From the NCBI GenBank assembly GCA_036405495.1, contig DASWXL010000220.1, forward strand, positions 1 to 13,009: a stretch of DNA of 13,009 nucleotides. Direction: 5' to 3'. Below, one piece after another: positions 6,026-13,009 of the stretch. The first letter of the stretch is position 1. Every line of letters starts with the position of its first letter. The position numbers and the translations under genes are program-made. The notes below the pieces were generated by a model. That model saw nothing but the letters and a program-made list of their open reading frames with translations. It made no database searches and was not told the origin of the DNA. This DNA comes from DASWTL01 sp036405495. Lineage in GTDB: Bacteria > Bacteroidota > Bacteroidia > Sphingobacteriales > Sphingobacteriaceae.

Positions 6026-7531
6026 ATGGACAAATTAAGCATAAAAACACTCGGAGAACTTAAAGCATCAGGTTACCGCCCGCGGTCGGTAAAAGAAGAA
6101 CTGCGCGAAAACCTGATCAAACAGCTAAAGAGTAAAGAGCAGGGTTTTGAAGGGATCATCGGTTATGAGGAAACTGTAATGCCGGACCTGCAGACAGCCA
6201 TCCTGTCGCAGCATAACATCCTGTTACTCGGACTGCGTGGACAGGCAAAAACACGTATCGCCCGTCTGATGATCAACCTGATGGATGAATATGTTCCTTA
6301 CATCGATGGATCCGAACTGTTCGAAGATCCGCTAAACCCTATTTCGTGGTTCGGACGAAACGAAGTTAACACCAAAGGTGAGAATACTCCTGTTGCATGG
6401 CTGCACCGCTCTGAACGTTATACCGAAAAGCTAGCTACCCCGGATGTAACAGTGGCCGACCTGATCGGTGATGTCGACCCCATAAAGGCCGCCACCCTGA
6501 AGCTTACCTATTCGGATGAGCGGGTGATCCATTTCGGACTGATACCCCGCGCACATCGCGGCATTTTCGTCATTAACGAGCTGCCTGATCTTCAGGCACG
6601 GATACAGGTCTCGTTGTTTAATATTCTTCAGGAAAAGGATATTCAGATCCGTGGCTTCAAACTTCGGCTGCCATTGGATATTCAGTTTGTTTTTACAGCA
6701 AATCCCGAGGACTATACCAACCGCGGCGCCATAGTAACGCCGCTGAAGGACCGTATCGAGAGCCAGATCCTGACACACTATCCGCGTACGGTTGACATTT
6801 CCAGAAAGATCACCCAACAGGAAGCATCGCTGACACCATTCCAGAAAGAAAACATCGAAGCGGACGGACTGGTTAAAGACCTGGTCGAACAGATCGCTTT
6901 CGAGGCACGGAACTCGGAGTACATTGATAAAAAATCGGGTGTTTCCGCCCGCTTAACTATCACGGCATTTGAAAACCTGGTAAGCAACGCCGAACGCCGG
7001 ATGCTGGTGAATGATGAAGCCACAACGTTCGTCCGCATCTCTGATTTTCTCGGCGTTATCCCCGCTATCACGGGCAAGATCGAACTGGTTTATGAAGGCG
7101 AACTCGAAGGGCCGGCAAAAGTCGCCAATATACTGGTCGGCAAGGCTATAAAAACGCTAATGGCGCAGTACCTGCCCGACCCTGAAAAACTTAAAAAATC
7201 AAAAACCGCAAATCCATACTCTGATATTGTCACCTGGTTCGGGTCAGGCAACAGTATCAATCTCTTTGATGACCTCCCCCTTTCTGAGTATAAGAGTATA
7301 CTAAATTCGGTCCCGGGATTAAAAAATGTAATAAAACAGTTCCATCCGCGTCTAAGTGAAAGCCAGCAACTGCTGATGATGGAGTTTTTACTCCACGGAT
7401 TAGCAGAGTTCTCGCAGGTTAGCAAAACGTATCTCGACAACGGTTTTGAGTTCAAGGATATGTTCAACAGTCTCTTCAGCTCTGAATTTGATGAGGACGA
7501 CGATGAATATAACGACAACCGGAGGTATTAA
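6026..7531 (+). CDS. MoxR/ChlI-like AAA+ ATPase
   Basis: A 501-residue cytoplasmic protein. The Walker A loop is GLRGQAKT (69-76), with Ala before Lys as is usual in MoxR proteins. Walker B is GIFVINELPDL (179-189), with Asn184 where AAA+ enzymes normally have Asp; the following Glu185 is kept. Sensor 1 is TANPEDYTNRG (224-234), an arginine-finger candidate is PLKDR (239-243) and a sensor-2-like segment is SGVSARLTI (304-312). The C-terminal 130 residues form a helical extension ending in a very acidic tail (DEDDDEYND). Proteins of this type are often labelled magnesium chelatase, but with the adjacent VWA protein they more likely form a chaperone-like remodelling pair. It lies 49 bases after the VWA stop, with no visible Shine-Dalgarno site. 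Confidence 0.87.
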   Translation: MDKLSIKTLGELKASGYRPRSVKEELRENLIKQLKSKEQGFEGIIGYEETVMPDLQTAILSQHNILLLGLRGQAKTRIARLMINLMDEYVPYIDGSELFEDPLNPISWFGRNEVNTKGENTPVAWLHRSERYTEKLATPDVTVADLIGDVDPIKAATLKLTYSDERVIHFGLIPRAHRGIFVINELPDLQARIQVSLFNILQEKDIQIRGFKLRLPLDIQFVFTANPEDYTNRGAIVTPLKDRIESQILTHYPRTVDISRKITQQEASLTPFQKENIEADGLVKDLVEQIAFEARNSEYIDKKSGVSARLTITAFENLVSNAERRMLVNDEATTFVRISDFLGVIPAITGKIELVYEGELEGPAKVANILVGKAIKTLMAQYLPDPEKLKKSKTANPYSDIVTWFGSGNSINLFDDLPLSEYKSILNSVPGLKNVIKQFHPRLSESQQLLMMEFLLHGLAEFSQVSKTYLDNGFEFKDMFNSLFSSEFDEDDDEYNDNRRY

Positions 7532-7545
7532 GAACTTTAAATTTT

Positions 7546-8799
7546 ATGGGAGCCAGGACTTTGAGTTTAATTCTCACCAGTATTCTATTGCTGGTGATCG
7601 ATTTTTATATTTTCTACGGTTTGCGTTCGATCCGGAAAAAATGGAACGCGCGGATCAATGTCATTTTCAACTATGCCTGGTGGGGATGGTCCGTCCTTCT
7701 CATCCTGGCGGTCTTTTTGGGCATGTACTTCAATGCAAGGCTTACCATACGGTCCATAGCACTGGTGGCCTTTTTCATCACGTTCGTGAGCAAACTCGTT
7801 TTTTTGCCCTTCCTGTTCATTGATGATATCCGGCGCCTTTTTATATGGGGAAAACGAAAAGCGACCACTGCCAAAAAAGCTACCGAAAGCCCGGCAGACG
7901 CCGAAAAGATCTCAAGATCGGAGTTCTTGCTGAAAGCAGGCATCGCGGTAGCGGCCGTTCCGTTCACATCACTGACATGGGGAATTGCTTCGGGAGCGTA
8001 TGATTATCAGATCAGGAGACAGAAATTGCACCTGAAAAACCTCCCGAAGGCATTTGACGGTATGAAGATCGCACAGTTATCGGATATCCATTCCGGCAGT
8101 TTTTATAACCGGCGGGCAGTTTTGGGCGGAGTTGAGATGCTACTCAAAGAAAAACCGGACATGGCATTCTTTACCGGCGATATCGTGAATAACCTGGCGT
8201 CAGAAATGACGGAATACCAGGACATATTCTCCAAAGTCAGGGCACCGCTTGGTGTCTATTCTGTTTTAGGGAACCACGACTACGGTGAATATTATTTCGG
8301 CCCGGCACCATCGGCAGCAAAAGCAAAGAACCTGGAGGGTCTGATCGCCACACATAAGAATATGGGGTGGGACCTGCTAATGAACGAGAACCGGCGAATA
8401 ACTGTCGATGGTGAGGAAATAGCCGTGATCGGCATTGAAAACTGGGGTGGAGGCCGCTTTCCAAAGTTCGGCCGCATGGACCTGGCAGTACAGAACACGA
8501 ATGATGTCCCTGTAAAGCTTCTGCTTTCGCATGATCCGTCCCATTGGAAGGCACAGGTATTAAAAGATTATCCTCAGATCGACGCCATGTTCAGCGGCCA
8601 TACTCATGGCATGCAGTTCGGCGTCCAGACCGAAAGCTTCCAATGGAGTCCGGTACAATATGTCTACGACGAATGGGCCGGACTTTACCAGCAGAATGAT
8701 CAGCAATTGTATGTTAACGTCGGCTACGGATTCCTGGGATATCCCGGCCGGGTTGGTATTTTACCTGAAATAACGATATTTGAGTTAAAGCAAGCTTAG
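7546..8799 (+). CDS. Membrane-anchored metallophosphoesterase (YkuE/YaeI-like)
   Basis: A 417-residue protein. The N-terminal membrane part has helices at about 5-25, 43-62 and 69-93, then a basic Ala/Lys-rich loop and a fourth hydrophobic segment at about 128-146. The calcineurin-like catalytic domain (about 172-415) has all metal ligands: SDIHSG (Asp180, His182), TGDIVNN (Asp212), LGNHDY (Asn243, His244), SHDPSHW (His329) and SGHTHG (His352, His354). The YkuE/YaeI group includes UDP-2,3-diacylglucosamine and phospholipid pyrophosphate phosphoesterases, but the substrate here is unknown. SRSEFLLKAG (123-132), just before the fourth hydrophobic segment, looks like a Tat motif that has lost one arginine. 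It lies 14 bases after the ATPase stop; GGAGG occurs 20 bases before the ATG, too far for normal use. Confidence 0.88.
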   Translation: MGARTLSLILTSILLLVIDFYIFYGLRSIRKKWNARINVIFNYAWWGWSVLLILAVFLGMYFNARLTIRSIALVAFFITFVSKLVFLPFLFIDDIRRLFIWGKRKATTAKKATESPADAEKISRSEFLLKAGIAVAAVPFTSLTWGIASGAYDYQIRRQKLHLKNLPKAFDGMKIAQLSDIHSGSFYNRRAVLGGVEMLLKEKPDMAFFTGDIVNNLASEMTEYQDIFSKVRAPLGVYSVLGNHDYGEYYFGPAPSAAKAKNLEGLIATHKNMGWDLLMNENRRITVDGEEIAVIGIENWGGGRFPKFGRMDLAVQNTNDVPVKLLLSHDPSHWKAQVLKDYPQIDAMFSGHTHGMQFGVQTESFQWSPVQYVYDEWAGLYQQNDQQLYVNVGYGFLGYPGRVGILPEITIFELKQA

Positions 8800-8814
8800 A
8801 ATCTTGCGGCAACT

Positions 8815-9687
8815 ATGCGTAAATACGTCAGGCAGACGCTCGACCTGCTGCTCTTCAGCAATATCTTTATCGCCTTATGCGCCGTTGCGCAGGGACTGGT
8901 AACCTACCATCTGTTAAATGCCAGGCCGGATGAACATGTGCTTGGCATCTTGTTTTCAGCTACGCTGGCACTCTATAACTTCAGTATTTTTCTGTCCAGG
9001 CCAAAGCACCCGGAAAGATCTCCCTTCGCAAGAGTGCGGTGGATCTTTTCCCATCAGCGCCTCATGATCACGCTGACCATCATCGCCGTTCTTTCGCTCA
9101 TCCCGCTGTTCCTTTTTCTGTCGGCAACGTCCAAGATCCTGTTGTTATTCCTGGCACTCGTGTCGGTGACGTACAACCTGCCCCTTTTCAGCTTTCATAA
9201 TAAGAGCTTCAGCCTGAGAAACATTCCGGGCATCAAGCTTTTCATCATCGCGATGGTATGGGCGTTCAGCGCCGTCCTGCTGCCCATTCTGGAGCTCGAA
9301 AGCGACATTGTGACCGTGACCTCCCGGGATGCCATCCTGTTAACAGCCAAACGCTTTCTCCTGGTAGCTGTCCTGATCGTTCCATTCGACATTCGTGACC
9401 TGTATCAGGACAAACACTATGACCTGAAGACTATACCGGTCATGTTCGGGGAAAAACGGGCCTATCTGTTTTGCCAGTTTCTCCTCATGGCTTATGTGGC
9501 CATGCTGTTTCTGTTTACGAACCAGCTTAACAACGATTTCGCCGCACTTACGCTGACCGCCATCCTTACCGGCTGGCTGATCTTTAGATCCGACCTCAAA
9601 AAGAATGAATACTATTATTTCTTTCTGATCGACGGCGTCATGATACTACAATATATCTTACTGGTGCTCTTTAGTCTCCGGTTTTGA
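8815..9687 (+). CDS. UbiA-like polytopic membrane protein, possibly without the first active-site motif
   Basis: A 290-residue, strongly hydrophobic protein with about eight membrane helices. The block FDIRDLYQDKHYDLKTIPV (191-209) matches the second Asp-rich motif of UbiA prenyltransferases (DxxDxxxD followed by KTxPV). UbiA enzymes transfer prenyl groups to quinone, haem or tetrapyrrole acceptors. The first motif, normally NDxxD after helix 2, is represented at the matching place only by ALYNFSIFLSR (52-62), which lacks the Asp pair. Either this is a divergent family that binds its substrate differently, or it is not a prenyltransferase. Start codon at 15 bases after the phosphoesterase stop; no Shine-Dalgarno site. 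The position in the operon suggests a lipid or envelope role, as inference only. Confidence 0.68.
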   Translation: MRKYVRQTLDLLLFSNIFIALCAVAQGLVTYHLLNARPDEHVLGILFSATLALYNFSIFLSRPKHPERSPFARVRWIFSHQRLMITLTIIAVLSLIPLFLFLSATSKILLLFLALVSVTYNLPLFSFHNKSFSLRNIPGIKLFIIAMVWAFSAVLLPILELESDIVTVTSRDAILLTAKRFLLVAVLIVPFDIRDLYQDKHYDLKTIPVMFGEKRAYLFCQFLLMAYVAMLFLFTNQLNNDFAALTLTAILTGWLIFRSDLKKNEYYYFFLIDGVMILQYILLVLFSLRF

Positions 9688-9740
9688 TCTTGCTTTCAAA
9701 CCACGATGCGTATCCGGCGTTTCTTCTAAATAATCACACC

Positions 9741-10313
9741 ATGAGAATATCCTTCCTTCTGTTTTCGGTATTCGCCCTGGCGGCTTCCTGTAATACACAA
9801 ACCGGTGATACCGAGGTTCAGCGATTACGCGAAGAAACGTTCAGGCTGCGGCAGGAAAATGACAGTTTGAAGCGAGTGGCCGACCGTGCAAAAGAAGATA
9901 CAACTGTCAGAGACACTTTCCAGCCGGCCGAGCATCCGTTAAAAAACCCAAGCTATCCCAGATTTCCCGGAAAACATGCGGTTACGCTTCAATGGATCAG
10001 CTGGGAATATCCTGGTTACGTTACTATCAGTCCCGGCGAAAAAGGCTGGTACTCGATACGGGGAGGCCAGACCGACAGAAACAATCCGGACAATTACCTG
10101 AAGATCAGCGGCCGGATAAGACCGGTCACCGCCCGGGAGCTCGTCTTTGAAGGCACTATTGAAAGTCGGATCGACCACCTCAACGAGGGCAAAGCATGCG
10201 TCAGGAACGGCCAAAAAACGTTTAAAGCCTCCGGCAACAGGAAATACTGGCGCCTTCAGGACATGACCAACTGCGAAGGCGGAACCCTCGATTATATCGA
10301 TATCTACTTTTAG
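9741..10313 (+). CDS. Small lipoprotein with coiled-coil stalk, function unknown
   Basis: A 190-residue protein. Residues 1-17 (MRISFLLFSVFALAASC) look like a lipoprotein signal with AASC as lipobox, slightly off consensus because Ala is at -3. Residues 24-50 (EVQRLREETFRLRQENDSLK and on) form a short leucine-heptad coiled coil, giving a stalk. The C-terminal part (about 78-190) is beta-rich with WISWEYPGYVTISP, two cysteines (153 and 178) that could pair, and the ending LDYIDIYF. I do not recognise a function. The frame is open from a TTG at 9684 overlapping the upstream stop, but that would put 19 residues before the signal, so the ATG at 9741 was chosen. It is last in the operon, 53 bases after the UbiA-like gene, and its TAG overlaps the response-regulator stop on the other strand. 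Confidence 0.75.
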   Translation: MRISFLLFSVFALAASCNTQTGDTEVQRLREETFRLRQENDSLKRVADRAKEDTTVRDTFQPAEHPLKNPSYPRFPGKHAVTLQWISWEYPGYVTISPGEKGWYSIRGGQTDRNNPDNYLKISGRIRPVTARELVFEGTIESRIDHLNEGKACVRNGQKTFKASGNRKYWRLQDMTNCEGGTLDYIDIYF

Positions 10314-10996
10314 ACCACAAACTTATACCCCACGCCACGCACCGTTTGCAGGTACTGAGGCCGGTCAGCATTATCCTCGATCTTCTTCCTCAGACGTACG
10401 ATATGCATATCAAGCGTCCGGGTATTCACATCAGAGTTATAGCCCCAGACCACCATCATCAGTTCATCACGATTGACAACCTCATTGGCATGCTTCAGAA
10501 AGTACAGTAAGATTCGGTTCTCAAGAATGGTCAGCTCCACCTTCCGGCCGGCTTTTACCAAAGAATGCGTATTGGGATGGTGCTCCATGTCGCCAAAGCG
10601 GTGTAGCTCCGACTTCTCATTGTTGATCACGAATTTTACCTTGTTCTCGATCAGCGCCACAAGCACATCCATATTGAACGGCTTGGTCACATAGTCGGAT
10701 ACGCCGAAACTGTAAGCATCGATCTTATCAACGTCCTGGGCTTTGGCTGTCATCATGATGATCAGATTATCGAAGCCCTTCAGACGTACCGATTGACAAA
10801 CATCAGAGCCCTGCTTCACCGGCAGCATCCAGTCGAGCAACACAATATCGGGGCGTTCATTCATGATCAGCTCTTCAGCCTGGCCGCCGTCTGCAGCTTC
10901 TATTACCTGGTAGCCTTCAGCCTGTAAACGATGAACGATCAAAAAGCGAAGATTTTCGTCATCTTCAATTACTGCGATCTTAACGTGTGTCTGCAT
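10310..10996 (-). CDS. OmpR-family response regulator
   Basis: A 228-residue DNA-binding regulator. The receiver domain (about 5-120) has the acidic pocket EDDE (11-14), the phosphoacceptor Asp55 in LLDWMLP, Thr83 and Lys105 in TKPF, so all signalling residues are present. A winged-helix DNA-binding domain (about 130-228) follows, with the VVNRDELMMVVWG segment, the DMHIVRLRKKIE recognition helix and the wing TVRGVGYKF. The histidine kinase gene ends one base before this ATG, so the two are coupled and are almost certainly cognate partners. Target genes cannot be read from the sequence; the co-transcribed peptidase is a candidate. Its TAA overlaps by four bases the stop of the convergent lipoprotein gene. 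Confidence 0.95.
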   Translation of the reverse strand: MQTHVKIAVIEDDENLRFLIVHRLQAEGYQVIEAADGGQAEELIMNERPDIVLLDWMLPVKQGSDVCQSVRLKGFDNLIIMMTAKAQDVDKIDAYSFGVSDYVTKPFNMDVLVALIENKVKFVINNEKSELHRFGDMEHHPNTHSLVKAGRKVELTILENRILLYFLKHANEVVNRDELMMVVWGYNSDVNTRTLDMHIVRLRKKIEDNADRPQYLQTVRGVGYKFVV

Positions 10997-10997
10997 A

Positions 10998-12668
10998 TTA
11001 CTTTTCGTATGGCAATGTTATCGTAAATTCTGAACCTTTTCCCACCCTGCTCCTTACCGAAATGGTTCCGTTCATAAAATTAACCACTTCTTTACAAAAT
11101 GCCAGTCCCAGGCCCACACTTCCCTGCTGATTGTACTGGCTTTGGATCCGGTAAAACTTCTTAAAAATATTATCGAGATCCTTGTTGTGGATGCCTATAC
11201 CCTGATCGGCGAAACGCAAAACCACCGTACCCTTTATCTTTCGGATCATGATATCCAACACCTTACGATCAGGAGGAGAGTATTTATACGCGTTATCGAT
11301 CAGGTTCTGGAAGATACTCGTCAGTAACACCGGATCGGTCGTATAGTACTCGATGCCCTGTATCGAAAACGAAATATCGAAGTTCGGGTACTTTAACTGG
11401 TATGCATCGATAATATTCTGGCAAAAAACGTCGAGATTGATATTTTCCGACTTAAGCCGGATGGCCTTGTTCTCAATTTGCGTGAAAGAAAGCACCTTGT
11501 TCATCAGGTCATTCAGCTTATCGGCTTCCTCGTCGAGTATTTTACCGTAATGCAGCCGTTCACGTTCGGAAAGCTGACTCGCGCTCCGGATGTTGTTCCC
11601 TGCGATCTTGATGACACTTACCGGCGTCTTAAACTCATGTGTAAGGTTGTTCACGAAATCATATTGCAGCTTATACATCCTGCTGTTGATGTTCAGATTC
11701 CGGTAGATCAGATAGGCGATCGTGGAAAGGATCAGATAGATGAAAAAGATACCCGCGGCAATAGGCAGAAACCGGCTGTTGATCTCTTTACGCAGAAACG
11801 CGGTCGTTGATCTGAAGTAAAGCTTATAATCGGAAAACGCACCCGGCAAAGGAATATCGGTACTGATGGTTGAAGGATTGTTATCGAGCGGTTCATAGAC
11901 GAGCGGTTCGATAGTGATCACCTGATAAAGTTCCGGATGAATGTTATTGAGCCGTAGCTTTTTTGCATTCAGATAAAATGAAAGGAGGTCATGCTGATAA
12001 ACGGCCGACAGCGGTCCGTCCTCATACATCATTTCCTGGTAGATCCGCAACTCCTCCCTGCGCGGAATGTTCATGTACGTGATGCGGTTGGGCGTAATGC
12101 TGTAGAACGTGTTAAAGATATCTTCACTGCGAATCGCCTGCGTGGTATCGATGGTCTCTATATATCCGCTGAAACGGATGGCCATCTTATTGAATTCATC
12201 GGCTGTCTTTAACGACAGGCTATTCGGTCTGGAGTTCTTGAACAGTACTGCCGAGTCAGCCGGTATATCGCGGCCGAACTGATAAACAGCTTTGGGGCCC
12301 ATGGAAAAATTATTTACACGAAACCCGTCAGAAATAAAATGGTTGCTGATCTCGGTATCATAAAAGAGTATCCTTTCAACAAACGGGTACTCCCGTAAAA
12401 CTGAATGTACATACTTCGCAGCAGACACCGAATCCAGATATCCCTGATAAAAGGAGATCTCCGGTATCTTATTGGAAAAGAAGTCGTTATAAGGCTTTAC
12501 CGTTTGTTCCAGGACATCGATCTTCTGCGTGGCAAACTCATTCTCCACATATTTCCTCGTCAGGTTATATCCCAGGTAGAGCGCAACAATGAACGAAACA
12601 GTAGTCAGAACAACAAAAACAATGATCAGCGAGAAGTTTTTGCGGTAAAATAGCTCCTGTTCCTTCAT
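10998..12668 (-). CDS. Membrane sensor histidine kinase with large extracytoplasmic domain
   Basis: A 556-residue kinase. The first membrane helix is about 12-34 and the second about 302-323, enclosing a periplasmic domain of about 265 residues with no motif I recognise; there is no evident HAMP or PAS domain. The dimerisation domain carries the H-box LTHEFKTP with phospho-accepting His344. The catalytic domain shows the N-box QNLIDNAYKY (Asn459), the G1 box DQGIGI (488-493), the F-box FKKFYR (502-507) and the G2 box GSVGLGLA (516-523). All are intact, so autophosphorylation is expected. The gene lies between an S9 peptidase (2 bases before its ATG) and the response regulator (1 base after its stop), which implies a three-gene operon. 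The signal sensed is unknown. Confidence 0.94.
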   Translation of the reverse strand: MKEQELFYRKNFSLIIVFVVLTTVSFIVALYLGYNLTRKYVENEFATQKIDVLEQTVKPYNDFFSNKIPEISFYQGYLDSVSAAKYVHSVLREYPFVERILFYDTEISNHFISDGFRVNNFSMGPKAVYQFGRDIPADSAVLFKNSRPNSLSLKTADEFNKMAIRFSGYIETIDTTQAIRSEDIFNTFYSITPNRITYMNIPRREELRIYQEMMYEDGPLSAVYQHDLLSFYLNAKKLRLNNIHPELYQVITIEPLVYEPLDNNPSTISTDIPLPGAFSDYKLYFRSTTAFLRKEINSRFLPIAAGIFFIYLILSTIAYLIYRNLNINSRMYKLQYDFVNNLTHEFKTPVSVIKIAGNNIRSASQLSERERLHYGKILDEEADKLNDLMNKVLSFTQIENKAIRLKSENINLDVFCQNIIDAYQLKYPNFDISFSIQGIEYYTTDPVLLTSIFQNLIDNAYKYSPPDRKVLDIMIRKIKGTVVLRFADQGIGIHNKDLDNIFKKFYRIQSQYNQQGSVGLGLAFCKEVVNFMNGTISVRSRVGKGSEFTITLPYEK

Positions 12669-12670
12669 AC

Positions 12671-13009
12671 TTACTTCTGCTTCAAATTAGAGTCAAGGAA
12701 CTGTTCCAGCTGCTGATAAAACTCCAGGCGGTTCTCCTGATTACGGAAAAAGTGCGCCTCATTCTCTTTAAGAATATATGTAACCGGAACACTGCGCTTT
12801 TTAAGCTCTTTTACGAACTGGTTCACCTCACTGATGTTAACGCGGGAATCTTTTGCGCCCTGCGCGATCAATACAGGTGCCTTTATCCTGTTGGCGTGAA
12901 ATACCGGCGAAACGTTCCGGAAATAATCGGCGTTTGTTTCCGGGTTTCCAACCATTTCATAATACATCTGAAGGTAAGGCTTGTAATATGGCGGAACACC
13001 CTTAAGATG
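12671..13009 (-). CDS. S9-family prolyl oligopeptidase, C-terminal 112 residues (runs off window)
   Basis: The frame is open from the window edge, so the gene begins outside. The fragment starts HLKGVPPYYKPYLQMYYEMV, like the PPYW...YxRVG block of S9 peptidases. It then shows the alpha/beta-hydrolase end of the fold: APVLIAQGAKDSRVN, with the catalytic Asp (fragment residue 54), and NEAHFF with the catalytic His (residue 86). The nucleophilic Ser lies upstream of the window. Members cleave short peptides, and many in Bacteroidota are exported. The stop is two bases before the histidine kinase ATG, which implies co-transcription with the two-component system. An acyl-hydrolase role cannot be excluded without the N-terminus. 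Confidence 0.85.
   Translation of the reverse strand, partial: HLKGVPPYYKPYLQMYYEMVGNPETNADYFRNVSPVFHANRIKAPVLIAQGAKDSRVNISEVNQFVKELKKRSVPVTYILKENEAHFFRNQENRLEFYQQLEQFLDSNLKQK

Noticed and set aside
6431..6817. Open frame of 128 codons on the minus strand inside the AAA+ ATPase gene
   Set aside because: It lies opposite the Walker B and sensor 1 region, which is plainly coding on the plus strand; its peptide resembles nothing.
4876..7531. Magnesium chelatase for chlorophyll, or a VWA-MoxR-VMAP-type conflict system
   Set aside because: No ChlH/BchH subunit or pigment genes, and no effector, peptidase or VMAP-like gene, lie next to the pair.
8237..8554. Open frames of 105 and 68 codons on the minus strand inside the phosphoesterase
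   Set aside because: Both lie opposite conserved metal-binding motifs and have no family features.
9684..9740. TTG start of the lipoprotein gene overlapping the UbiA-like stop
   Set aside because: The lipoprotein signal begins at the ATG at 9741; the extra 19 residues would disrupt it.
1..13009. CRISPR array, insertion sequence, prophage or tRNA gene
   Set aside because: I saw no regularly spaced repeats, transposase or integrase motifs, or cloverleaf-like sequence; the genes are housekeeping-like and densely packed.

Overview
The window looks like a stretch of chromosome from a Bacteroidota bacterium, probably of the Sphingobacteriales/Chitinophagales type. The clues are a DUF4271 membrane protein directly followed by hemD, TAnnTTTG-like -7 promoter motifs with few Shine-Dalgarno sites, a VWA/MoxR-like pair of a kind common in that phylum, and a multi-domain membrane metallophosphoesterase. 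Genus cannot be assigned by eye. Coding density is very high. No stretch of 300 bases lacks a gene, and I see no tRNA, rRNA, CRISPR array, insertion sequence or phage gene.

Layout. (1) Positions 1-3094, minus strand: a GH15-family glycosidase, then a DUF4271 membrane protein, then the first 22 codons of hemD (uroporphyrinogen-III synthase), cut by the window edge. A perfect 16-bp inverted repeat covers the 3' end of the GH15 gene. (2) Positions 3186-4325, plus strand: hemW, divergent from GH15 across a 91-bp intergenic region that carries a palindrome and a -7-like motif almost touching the hemW start codon. (3) Positions 4335-4754, minus strand: a small secreted NTF2/DUF4440-like protein, convergent with hemW. 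(4) Positions 4876-10313, plus strand: a probable five-gene operon of VWA protein, MoxR/ChlI-like AAA+ ATPase, membrane metallophosphoesterase, UbiA-like polytopic membrane protein and a small lipoprotein. (5) Positions 10310-13009, minus strand: a tightly packed run of an S9 prolyl-oligopeptidase C-terminus (cut by the window edge), a sensor histidine kinase and an OmpR-type response regulator, separated by only 2 and 1 bases. Its last stop codon overlaps the stop of the lipoprotein gene.

How they may work together. The AAA+ and VWA proteins almost certainly act as a pair, in the manner of ChlI/ChlD or MoxR/VWA chaperone-like machines, but their target is unknown. The co-transcribed phosphoesterase and UbiA-like protein hint at an envelope or lipid-linked role (inference). 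The S9 peptidase with its two-component system may be an envelope stress or peptide-responsive unit (inference). Three start codons were moved inward from the longest open frame (4754, 4876, 9741) on the evidence of a Shine-Dalgarno site or signal peptides. No clearly novel defence or mobile system is visible. The most unusual points are the Asn in place of the Walker B Asp in the ATPase, the UbiA-like protein lacking the first prenyl-diphosphate motif, the degenerate Tat-like motif inside the phosphoesterase, and the stem-loop at the GH15 stop codon.
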